Shown one piece after another: positions 7,516 to 13,611 of a DNA stretch of 22,448 nucleotides; position 1 is the first letter of the stretch, and each line of letters starts with the position of its first letter. A model generated the notes under the pieces. That model saw only the letters and a program-made list of their open reading frames with translations. It ran no database searches and was not told where the DNA came from. The DNA is taken from positions 1 through 22,448 of the forward strand of contig CAJUDV010000034.1 in NCBI GenBank assembly GCA_910585385.1, read 5' to 3'. This DNA is from an uncultured Oscillibacter sp. (lineage in GTDB: Bacteria > Bacillota > Clostridia > Oscillospirales > Oscillospiraceae). Position numbers and translations under genes: made by a program.

Positions 7516-7600
7516 GCGCGTGAAGCTCCCAAACGGCTGCACGCGCCACCGCAATCTAAATGACACAGCAGCCGGCCCAGCCGAAAAATCTCCTGGGCCG
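7516..7600 (+). promoter_or_regulatory. Two successive hairpins in the leader of the pyruvyl transferase-FrhB gene
   Basis: GCGCGTG (7516-7522) pairs with CACGCGC (7540-7546). CGGCCCAG (7573-7580) pairs perfectly with CTGGGCCG (7593-7600). The second lies inside what would be coding sequence if translation began at ATG 7560, which favours the later TTG start. Neither has a T-run. A regulatory or attenuating role is conjecture. Confidence 0.45.
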
Positions 7601-7622
7601 TCTGGGAAAGGAAGCCTTGGCC

Positions 7623-9920
7623 TTGAAGACAGGACTTGTCACCTTTTATCATATCCACCACTATGGGGCTCTGCTCCAGGCGGCGGCCACACAGCGGGCC
7701 GTGGAGTCCCTGGGCGGCACATGTCAGATCATCGACTACTACGTCAACCAGAACAACGACCTCTTCCGCGCTCCCACCGGCCTGGGCTCCGCCGCGGCGG
7801 ACGCCCACACGGCCCTCCACTACAAGTCCCTTAAAACCCGGTACGAGCGGTTTGAGGACTTCTCCCGCCGGCAGCTCCGCATCTCTCCCCACCGGTTTGA
7901 GAGCTTTGAGGAACTGCGCGCGGCGGAACTGCCCTACGACCTGATTCTCTCCGGCAGCGACCAGATCTGGAATCCCGCCATCTTTCCCGACGGGCGGTTT
8001 GATCCTGTGTTCTTCGGCGCGTTCTCAGACCGGCGGAAGATCGCCTACGCCCCCTCCTTCGGCGTCCCCCGGATTCCGGAGGCCATGGAGGGCGAACTGC
8101 GGGGCTATCTGGAGCAATTCTCCCACATCTCCGTTCGGGAGGGGCAGGGGGCGGCCATCGTCCGGGAAATTTCCGGGCGGGACGCGCCGGTGGTTCTGGA
8201 TCCCACGCTGCTGCCCTCCCGGCAGGACTGGGCCGCCATGGCGGCGGAACACCCTGACGCCGGAGCAGGGTATATCCTCTGCTACTGCATCAGCGCCCCC
8301 GGCCCCCTGGAGCCCTACATCCGCCGCCTGGCGGAGGAAACGGAGCTGCCGGTGATACAGCTGTGCGGCGCGCGGCGGAAGGTCCATCCCAAGGCCAGAT
8401 GCGTGCTGGACGCCGGCCCGGCGGAGTTCCTGGGCCTCTTTCGGGACGCCAGCTTTGTCTGCACCAATTCCTTCCACGGCACGGTGTTCTCCATCCAGTT
8501 CCAAAAGCCCTTTTTCACCGCCGTCTCCCCCCGGGAGCTGGCCGCGCCGGAGACCTCCCGGACTTTCAGCCTCTTGAGCCGCCTGGGGCTGACGGATCGG
8601 ATTGTGGGCAAGGGCGACGCCGCGGACCTCGCCGGTCCCATCGACTGGGCGGCGGCGGCGGTCCGCCTCCAGGCGGCCCGGCAGGCCTCCCTCCGCTATC
8701 TGGAGGCCGCTTTGCAAAACGAGCCCTATCAGGGGACCCCCGCCCCGGCGGAGGAGGGGGCGCCGCCCCGTCTGGCGGACCACACTCACTGCACCGGCTG
8801 TACCGCCTGCGCCGCCGTCTGCCCCAGGGACGCCATTTGCATGCCCCGGGACCGGGAGGGGTTCGCCCACCCGGCGGTGGACCTGAGCAAGTGCGTCCGC
8901 TGCGGCCGCTGCACCGCCGCCTGTCCCGTTCTCCACCCCCGGGAGCCAAAGCCCCTGCCGGCGGCCTTCGCCGTCTGGAACCGGGACGACGCCATCCGCC
9001 GGGACTCCACCTCCGGCGGCGCCTTCACCGCCCTGGCAGACTTCGTGCTGGAAGGCGGCGGCGTGGTGTTTGGGGCGGCTTTTGACGGCCGCCAGCACCT
9101 GCGCCACACGGCGTGCTTCCGCAAGGAGGAGCTGTGGCGGCTGCGGGGGGCCAAATACGTTCAAAGCGACCTGGAGGGCACCTTCCGCACTATAAAGGAG
9201 TGCCTGGAGAGCCGGCAGGTGCTGTTCTCCGGCACCCCCTGTCAGGTAGACGGCCTTTACCGCTATCTGGGGGGCAGGCCGGAAAATCTGACCACCTGCG
9301 ACCTGGTGTGCCACGGGGTGCCCTCCCCCGGCGTGTGGGAGGATACCGCCCGGAAAATCGAGAGCCGAAAGGGCAAGGGCCTCCAGGCGGTGCGCTTTCG
9401 CAACAAGGTGGCCGGCTGGAAGGACAGCCACTTCACCGCCGTCTACGACGACGGCTCCGTGGACTCCGCCCCCCTGTACCAGACAGAGTACGGCCACGCC
9501 TTCGGGCGGTCGCTGTTCCTCCGGCCCAGCTGCTACCGCTGTCCCTACGCCTCCATGACCCGCCCCGGGGACTTCACCCTGGGGGACTTCTGGGGCCTGG
9601 GGCCCGATGAGCTGCCGGAACAGCAGCGGTGGGGCGTCAGCCTTCTCCTGGTGAACACCGCCCACGGCAGCCACCTCTTCGACCAGCTGCCCCTGAGCCG
9701 CCAGGCCTTTTCGCCGGAGCGGGCCATTGCCGGAAATCCCCGGCTGGCCTCTCCCACCGCCTGTCCCCCAGAGCGGCCGGCCTTTTTCGCCGCCTATGCC
9801 CTGGAGCCCTTTGACACGGTGTGGAAGCGGTTTTTCGCCCTGCCGCCCCTGCCGGTGCGGGCCGTGGGAAAGCTGCTGTCCCCGGAACTGAAGGCAAAGA
9901 TTCGGAAAAAATTGCGGTAA
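7623..9920 (+). CDS. Polysaccharide pyruvyl transferase / coenzyme F420 hydrogenase beta-subunit (FrhB)-like fusion
   Basis: This large cytoplasmic protein joins two enzymes usually encoded by neighbouring genes in surface-polysaccharide loci. Residues ~1-330 are a polysaccharide pyruvyl transferase domain, starting LKTGLVTFYHIHHYGALLQ and carrying the NSFHGT motif (FHG 284-286); members add ketal pyruvate to sugars. Two [4Fe-4S] ferredoxin motifs follow, with Cys390/393/396/400 and Cys424/427/430/434. Then come FrhB-type N- and C-terminal domains (STSGGAF near 462, FSGTPCQ ending at Cys540), a flavin-dependent redox module. I chose TTG 7623 because the family N-terminus aligns there and AAAGGA lies ten bases upstream. 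ATG 7560 (786 residues) has no ribosome site; TTG 7617 is also possible. No glycosyltransferase genes flank it. The substrate is unknown. Confidence 0.88.
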   Translation: MKTGLVTFYHIHHYGALLQAAATQRAVESLGGTCQIIDYYVNQNNDLFRAPTGLGSAAADAHTALHYKSLKTRYERFEDFSRRQLRISPHRFESFEELRAAELPYDLILSGSDQIWNPAIFPDGRFDPVFFGAFSDRRKIAYAPSFGVPRIPEAMEGELRGYLEQFSHISVREGQGAAIVREISGRDAPVVLDPTLLPSRQDWAAMAAEHPDAGAGYILCYCISAPGPLEPYIRRLAEETELPVIQLCGARRKVHPKARCVLDAGPAEFLGLFRDASFVCTNSFHGTVFSIQFQKPFFTAVSPRELAAPETSRTFSLLSRLGLTDRIVGKGDAADLAGPIDWAAAAVRLQAARQASLRYLEAALQNEPYQGTPAPAEEGAPPRLADHTHCTGCTACAAVCPRDAICMPRDREGFAHPAVDLSKCVRCGRCTAACPVLHPREPKPLPAAFAVWNRDDAIRRDSTSGGAFTALADFVLEGGGVVFGAAFDGRQHLRHTACFRKEELWRLRGAKYVQSDLEGTFRTIKECLESRQVLFSGTPCQVDGLYRYLGGRPENLTTCDLVCHGVPSPGVWEDTARKIESRKGKGLQAVRFRNKVAGWKDSHFTAVYDDGSVDSAPLYQTEYGHAFGRSLFLRPSCYRCPYASMTRPGDFTLGDFWGLGPDELPEQQRWGVSLLLVNTAHGSHLFDQLPLSRQAFSPERAIAGNPRLASPTACPPERPAFFAAYALEPFDTVWKRFFALPPLPVRAVGKLLSPELKAKIRKKLR

Positions 9921-9931
9921 TTTGAAAAATG

Positions 9932-9943
9932 TTGCAATTGCAA
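9932..9943. promoter_or_regulatory. Perfect 12-bp palindrome upstream of rubredoxin
   Basis: TTGCAATTGCAA is a perfect palindrome centred 32 bases before the -10 box of the rubredoxin gene. It could be an operator; the regulator is unknown. Confidence 0.4.
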
Positions 9944-9967
9944 TAGCGGTTAGGAAAGAAACTCTGT

Positions 9968-9975
9968 TATATAAT
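9968..9975 (+). promoter_or_regulatory. -10 region of the rubredoxin promoter
   Basis: TATAAT lies at 9970-9975, and a TG at 9965-9966 gives an extended -10 if the hexamer is read as TATATA from 9968. No good -35 box is visible at the usual distance (the sequence there is CGGTTA), so activation by a factor is possible. Confidence 0.5.
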
Positions 9976-10013
9976 AAAAAAATCCCCATGTTGATAAAAG
10001 GAGATCAAACATT

Positions 10014-10172
10014 ATGAAGAAGTATGAGTGCGAGCCCTGCGGGTATATCTACGACGAGGCGGCCGGCGACCCTGATAACGGCATTGCCCCCGGCACCAAG
10101 TGGGAAAACCTGCCGGAGGACTGGGTGTGCCCCGTCTGCGGACTGGGCAAGGACGTCTTCAAGGAAGTCTGA
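10014..10172 (+). CDS. Rubredoxin
   Basis: This is a 52-residue cytoplasmic electron carrier with one iron bound by four cysteines. The two ligand pairs are CEPCGY (Cys6, Cys9) and CPVCG (Cys39, Cys42), and the conserved core YIYDEAAGDPDNGIAPGT and WVCPVCG are present. The length is standard for a single-domain rubredoxin. AAAGGAGAT precedes the ATG, with a separate -10 box upstream and a strong terminator immediately after the stop, so it is a single-gene transcript. In anaerobes rubredoxin passes electrons to rubrerythrin and related oxygen- and peroxide-reducing proteins. The rubrerythrin at 1708 is a natural partner, though not in the same operon. Confidence 0.97.
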   Translation: MKKYECEPCGYIYDEAAGDPDNGIAPGTKWENLPEDWVCPVCGLGKDVFKEV

Positions 10173-10212
10173 AAAAACCGCGTCCCGCTGTAAGCGGGAC
10201 GCGGTTTTTTTA
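10172..10212. terminator. Bidirectional terminator between rubredoxin and queT
   Basis: A perfect stem (ACCGCGTCCCGCT with AGCGGGACGCGGT, around a short loop) is flanked by six A residues on the left and seven T residues on the right. It can therefore end transcription from both convergent genes. Confidence 0.95.
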
Positions 10213-10213
10213 T

Positions 10214-10726
10214 TTATGTCCGCCCCGGGAAACGGCCCCGCAGGGCCGGCACCTGGTCCAGTGCCCGCAGCAGCACCGTGCCCAGGATGAAGCACACCAG
10301 CGCCTCCCCCAGGCCCACGGTGGCGGCGTTCATGGCAAAGGCGGGAAGGAACGCCAGGCCGTCCAGGGTCGAGAAATAGGCGATCTCCGCCCCCACGATC
10401 AACGCGTTGCAGACCACCGGCGGCACCGCCGCCAGATAACGGTTTGGCATCTTAGCGGTCCACAGGGCCGCCAGAAGCGTTGCCAGGGTGCCGAAAACCC
10501 AGTCCAGCACGTAGGGAGAACCCAGGAGATTGGCCAGGAAACACCCCACCGCCAAACCCGGAATAGCCTCCGGGAACAGGAAGGGCAGCAGAGTCATGGC
10601 CTCCGCCACCCGGAACTGAATGGGTCCATACTGGGGAATGGGCAGGAGCAGCGTCAAGCCAGCATAGGCGGCGGCGATGACGGCCGCCAGGGTCAGTCGG
10701 TGAACGGAAAAACGGGATTTGGACAT
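10214..10726 (-). CDS. queT: QueT family queuosine-precursor transporter (ECF S component)
   Basis: QueT is the substrate-binding membrane subunit of an energy-coupling-factor importer for preQ1/queuosine precursors, used to make queuosine in tRNA wobble positions. The 170 residues contain five to six membrane segments. The family pattern appears near the N-terminus: LLPIPQYGPIQFRVAEAM (residues 27-44), followed by LLPFLFPEAIPGLAVGCFLAN. The start ATG 10726 is preceded by AAAGGAGG; the frame remains open upstream through the leader but that part is not coding. The ECF energizing subunits (EcfA, EcfA', EcfT) are not in the window. The long structured leader (10734-10893) is probably a preQ1 riboswitch, which fits this substrate. 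Confidence 0.92.
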   Translation of the reverse strand: MSKSRFSVHRLTLAAVIAAAYAGLTLLLPIPQYGPIQFRVAEAMTLLPFLFPEAIPGLAVGCFLANLLGSPYVLDWVFGTLATLLAALWTAKMPNRYLAAVPPVVCNALIVGAEIAYFSTLDGLAFLPAFAMNAATVGLGEALVCFILGTVLLRALDQVPALRGRFPGRT

Positions 10727-10733
10727 AAAAAAA

Positions 10734-10803
10734 GCCTCCTTTTGATGGTGTGGAGGCCCGCGGACACGGCAAAATACCCGAGATAAGGCCCGGGCAGCCT
10801 CCA
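10734..10803 (-). promoter_or_regulatory. Expression platform of the queT leader (ribosome-site switch)
   Basis: On the minus strand TGGAGGC (10803-10797) can pair with GCCTCCA (10757-10751). The same GCCTCC can instead pair with GGAGGC (10739-10734), which is the queT ribosome site. The two pairings exclude one another, as expected for translational control. Confidence 0.6.
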
Positions 10804-10825
10804 TTTTTTTGTTTAGAGAACGACG

Positions 10826-10893
10826 CCCCATCTGGTTTGTCGAACGAACGCCCGGGAAACCCCAGACGCTTGGACAGGGAGATGGCACCTGTC
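10826..10893 (-). ncRNA. Candidate preQ1 riboswitch aptamer (pseudoknotted)
   Basis: GACAGG (10893-10888) pairs with CCTGTC (10878-10873). Its loop contains CCATCT (10885-10880), which matches AGATGG (10833-10828) to form a pseudoknot. Between them CGTCTGGG and CCCGGGCG form an 8-bp hairpin with a GTTT loop (10868-10849). A hairpin-loop pseudoknot with an embedded stem, well upstream of the ribosome site, resembles class II/III preQ1 riboswitches, and class III is known from related gut Firmicutes upstream of queT. The class assignment is inference. Confidence 0.6.
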
Positions 10894-10900
10894 AGGACCT

Positions 10901-10909
10901 ATCATAGCA
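10901..10909 (-). promoter_or_regulatory. Extended -10 promoter of queT
   Basis: On the minus strand TGC-TATGAT (10909-10901) is an extended -10 element. The predicted start near 10894 coincides with the first base of the aptamer. The -35 region is weak (TTTTCT at 17 bases). Confidence 0.6.
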
Positions 10910-10920
10910 CAGCGCCGCCC

Positions 10921-10961
10921 AAAAGAAAAGAGGGAACCGCACAAATCTGCGGTTCCCTCTT
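10921..10961 (-). terminator. Terminator of the dus-sigma-anti-sigma operon
   Basis: A perfect 13-bp stem (AAGAGGGAACCGC with its complement) around an 8-base loop follows the anti-sigma stop by two bases. On the minus strand it is followed by TTTTCTTTT. Confidence 0.9.
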
Positions 10962-10963
10962 CC

Positions 10964-11824
10964 CTATTCTTCTGTCACATACACCAAATCGTATTCCGTG
11001 GAGAAATCCTCCGTCTCCGGAGCCGTCCCCTCCTCCGGGACAATTTCCCGCTCCGCCAATGCCGCCAGAAGCGCGTCAAATTCCTCCCAGGTCAGCTGGT
11101 ACCAGCGGCCGCCGTCCTCCTCAGCGGTACAGACCAGGTCTGACAGCAGCTCCCCGGCCTGATCCGCCGTCAGGCGAATCACTCTGGCCGCCTGGTCCGG
11201 CATCCGTCTGCCGCCGACAGGCGCCGTCCCGCTCTCATGCTCCTCCGGGGAAACGCTGAACAGCGCGGCGGGGGCGTCCGCGGCGGTGGGCGCCGTTGTC
11301 TCAGGCGATGAATCGCCGGAGGCAGTCCGGGTCTCCACGTCGTTCTCCGGCAGCGCCTCCGGGACCGCCGCCATCTGCGGGGCGATGCCGGCAGGACCGT
11401 ACTGCCCGCCGCCGCTGTCGCCGGCGGGGGCGGCGGCATTGTTCACAGCGGCAGGGGCGGCGGTATCGGCAGCGGCCGGAACGCCGGCCGTGTTCCCACC
11501 GCCGGGGACAGTCCGCAGCACCACCGCCACGGCAAAGCAGGCCGCCAGGGGCAGCAGAATCTGTTTCCATCGGCCGTTTTTCCGGGCGCGGCTCCGCGCC
11601 TCCTCCGCCCGGACAGCGGCCATGACGCCCTGGACGAAGCCCTCCGGCACCACCGTCTCCTCCGCCTCCGGAAAGGCGGCGCGAATGGCCAGGGCCCCGT
11701 CCACATAGGCCTGACAGCTCGGGCAGCTCTCCAGGTGCGCCCGCACCCGGGCGGCCTCCTCCCCGGACAGCTCCCCGTCCACGTACAGGTCCAGCAGGGC
11801 CGCGTATTCCTCACAGTATTTCAT
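10964..11824 (-). CDS. Zinc-finger anti-sigma factor (membrane-anchored)
   Basis: This 286-residue protein is the probable inhibitor of the ECF sigma factor encoded just upstream. The N-terminal anti-sigma zinc-finger domain has the HxxxCxxC signature at His30, Cys34 and Cys37, with an additional Cys4. One membrane segment lies at about residues 88-105 (ILLPLAACFAVAVVLRTV). A low-complexity Ala/Pro/Gly-rich linker (~107-215) then leads to an acidic C-terminal domain with repeated Trp and Leu (GRWYQLTWEEFDALLAALAE), probably outside the cell and perhaps the signal sensor. Its start overlaps the sigma stop in an ATGA, so the two are made in fixed ratio. The signal is unknown. Confidence 0.88.
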   Translation of the reverse strand: MKYCEEYAALLDLYVDGELSGEEAARVRAHLESCPSCQAYVDGALAIRAAFPEAEETVVPEGFVQGVMAAVRAEEARSRARKNGRWKQILLPLAACFAVAVVLRTVPGGGNTAGVPAAADTAAPAAVNNAAAPAGDSGGGQYGPAGIAPQMAAVPEALPENDVETRTASGDSSPETTAPTAADAPAALFSVSPEEHESGTAPVGGRRMPDQAARVIRLTADQAGELLSDLVCTAEEDGGRWYQLTWEEFDALLAALAEREIVPEEGTAPETEDFSTEYDLVYVTEE

Positions 11825-12435
11825 TGGCAGCCCTCCTCTTCTGTACCTTTAGACGGCGGCCGGGCGGAAAAGTTCCCGTTTTCCAGCAAAATTTTTCGCA
11901 GCCGCTTCCGCCCCCGGCTGATGCGGGATTTTACCGTCCCGGGGTCCAGATTCAAGGTCTGCCCGATCTCCTCATAGCTCAGCTGGTGCATCTCCCGCAG
12001 AACCAGCACCTGGCGGTACTCCAGCGAGAGCTGTTGGAGCCCCGCCTCGATCTGCTGCCGCAGCTCCGCCCGCTCCGCCGCCTCCTGGGGCGTGGGAGCG
12101 GGGTCCGCCGCGGCCAGGTCCAGCTCCTCGTCATTCAAAGAGGGGCCCGCCGCGGCGCGGTGCCGCCCCTCCCGCCGCAGCAGATCCACGCAGGCGTTGG
12201 AGGCCAGGCGGTACAGCCAGGTGGAGAAGCTGGCCTCCCCCCGGAAAAACTTCAAGCCCTGCCAGACCGCCAGAAATGCCTCCTGGGCGGCCTCCGCCGC
12301 GTCCTCGGCATTGCCGCACATCCGCAGCGTCAGGGCGAAAACCCGCTTCTCATAGGCCCGCACCAGCCGCTCAAAGGCCTCCTGGTCTCCCTGCCGGGCG
12401 GATTCCACCCATTGTCGTTCCTGTAAAGCGTTCAT
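11821..12435 (-). CDS. RNA polymerase sigma factor, ECF subfamily
   Basis: This 204-residue extracytoplasmic-function sigma factor has only regions 2 and 4. Region 2 (about 21-90) includes AEAAQEAFLAVWQGL and ASFSTWLYRLASNACVDLLRR, for core binding and -10 recognition. Region 4 (about 127-182) includes LSYEEIGQTLNLDPGTVKSRISRGRKRLRK, the -35-binding helix-turn-helix. The linker is acidic and rich in Ala/Pro. The stop overlaps the anti-sigma start (ATGA), and its own ATG overlaps the dus stop in the same way. It has no clear ribosome site of its own, so it depends on coupling to dus. The target promoters are unknown. Confidence 0.92.
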   Translation of the reverse strand: MNALQERQWVESARQGDQEAFERLVRAYEKRVFALTLRMCGNAEDAAEAAQEAFLAVWQGLKFFRGEASFSTWLYRLASNACVDLLRREGRHRAAAGPSLNDEELDLAAADPAPTPQEAAERAELRQQIEAGLQQLSLEYRQVLVLREMHQLSYEEIGQTLNLDPGTVKSRISRGRKRLRKILLENGNFSARPPSKGTEEEGCQ

Positions 12436-13400
12436 TCCAAATCCCGTTTGATCCCCCTTGTCACCTGGTAGACGTCCTCCAGGGTGTTCATCTGCACGAT
12501 CCGCTCTTTGTAGTAGCCCGAGTGGGACACGCCCTTGAGGTACCAGCAGTAGTGGCGGCGGGCCTCCAGTACGGCCACCCGCTCCCCCCTGGCCTCCGCC
12601 GCCAGCTCAAACTGCCGCACGGCGGTGTCACACCGCTCCGCGAGAGACGGCAGCGGTGGAACGGGCTCCCCCGCCAGCGCGGCGGCGGCCTGGCGGAAGA
12701 TCCAGGGGTTTCCAAAGCACCCCCGGCCGATCATGGCCCCATCGGCGCCGGTGTGCCGCAGAATGCGGACGGCGTCCTCCGGCTTCCAGATGTCGCCGTT
12801 GGCGAAGACGGGCACCGAGACCGCCTCCTTCACCTGGCGGATGCAGTTCCAGTCCGCCTGCCCGCCGTAGACCTGGGCCCGGGTCCGCCCGTGGACCGCC
12901 ACGGCGGAGACCCCCGCCTGCTCCAGGACCCGGGCAAACTCCACGCAGTTGCAGCTGCCCATGTCCCACCCCCGGCGAAACTTGGCGGTGACAGGCACGG
13001 GGACGGCCCGCACCACCGCCTCCACAATGCGCCCGGCCCGCTCCGGGTCCCGCATCAGCGCCGCGCCGTCGCCGTTGTTCACAATCTTCCCCATGGGACA
13101 GCCCATGTTGATGTCGATGATGTCCGCCCCGGAGGCCTCCAGAGCGATCTGGGCCGCCTCCGCCATACACGCCGGGTCGCTGCCGAAGATCTGCACGGCG
13201 GCGGGGTGCTCCCCGGGGAACTGCCGCAGGAGGGAGAAGGTCTTTTTGTCGTGATAGCACAGGGCCTTGGAGGAGATGAGCTCCGTCACCGTATAGCCCG
13301 CCCCCTGCTCCGCGCAGATCTGGCGGAAGGCGGCGTCTGTCACTCCGGCCATGGGGGCCAGGGCCAGCTGAGAGGGGATGTCCACTGTTCCGATGCGCAT
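12432..13400 (-). CDS. tRNA-dihydrouridine synthase, DusB-like
   Basis: This flavoenzyme reduces uridines of the tRNA D-loop to dihydrouridine using NAD(P)H. The 322 residues form a TIM barrel with the FMN-site motif APMAGVTD (15-22), the catalytic Cys101 in DINMGCPMGKIVNNGDG, Lys140 in TAKFRRGWD, and HGRT (170-173). The C-terminal helical tRNA-binding domain (~245-320) includes RRHYCWYLKG. GGGAGG lies about eight bases before ATG 13400, and a promoter with a consensus TTGACA lies upstream. It is the first gene of a three-gene operon with an ECF sigma and an anti-sigma factor, coupled by ATGA overlaps. DusB is the usual single Dus type in Firmicutes. Confidence 0.94.
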   Translation of the reverse strand: MRIGTVDIPSQLALAPMAGVTDAAFRQICAEQGAGYTVTELISSKALCYHDKKTFSLLRQFPGEHPAAVQIFGSDPACMAEAAQIALEASGADIIDINMGCPMGKIVNNGDGAALMRDPERAGRIVEAVVRAVPVPVTAKFRRGWDMGSCNCVEFARVLEQAGVSAVAVHGRTRAQVYGGQADWNCIRQVKEAVSVPVFANGDIWKPEDAVRILRHTGADGAMIGRGCFGNPWIFRQAAAALAGEPVPPLPSLAERCDTAVRQFELAAEARGERVAVLEARRHYCWYLKGVSHSGYYKERIVQMNTLEDVYQVTRGIKRDLE

Positions 13401-13430
13401 GAGGCGGCCTCCCTTTCTTTTCTATTACTC

Positions 13431-13459
13431 AAAATACCATTCTTATGGAGAATTGTCAA
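13431..13459 (-). promoter_or_regulatory. Promoter of the dus-sigma-anti-sigma operon
   Basis: On the minus strand TTGACA (13459-13454) and TATTTT (13436-13431) are separated by 17 bases, about 30 bases before the dus start codon. Confidence 0.75.
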
Positions 13460-13521
13460 ATCAGGAGAGGAGCGCTCCGGGGGGACAGGGGAATCCGGCG
13501 GCTAAGCGCCCCATTTCTCAA

Positions 13522-13548
13522 CGGGAAATTTGAAAGAAACTTTTCCCG
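13522..13548. repeat. Inverted repeat upstream of spoIIE
   Basis: CGGGAAA (13522-13528) and TTTCCCG (13542-13548) form a 7-bp inverted repeat with a 13-base centre in the spoIIE upstream region. It may be an operator or part of the promoter region; no regulator can be assigned. Confidence 0.35.
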
Positions 13549-13611
13549 ACGGGATTCTCCCCCTCCAGCGGGTAAACTGGTGGAAAACCATGATTTTTGG
13601 AGGGACAAGCT

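Noticed and set aside
8025..9989. Long open frame (654 codons) on the minus strand, antisense to the pyruvyl transferase-FrhB gene
   Set aside because: Composition is Gly/Gln/Ala/Arg-rich with no domain. It mirrors the GC-rich codon bias of the plus-strand gene, whose motifs are clear.
10838..10850. tRNA T-loop-like GTTCGTTCGAC in the queT leader
   Set aside because: No acceptor stem, anticodon arm or D arm can be built around it.
10727..10888. 54-codon N-terminal extension of queT
   Set aside because: It runs through the folded leader, has no membrane or family similarity, and the ATG at 10726 has an AAAGGAGG site.
13452..13460. Possible Spo0A box (TTGTCAAAT) upstream of spoIIE
   Set aside because: One mismatch in the core, about 150 bases from the spoIIE start, and fully explained as the -35 box of dus on the other strand.
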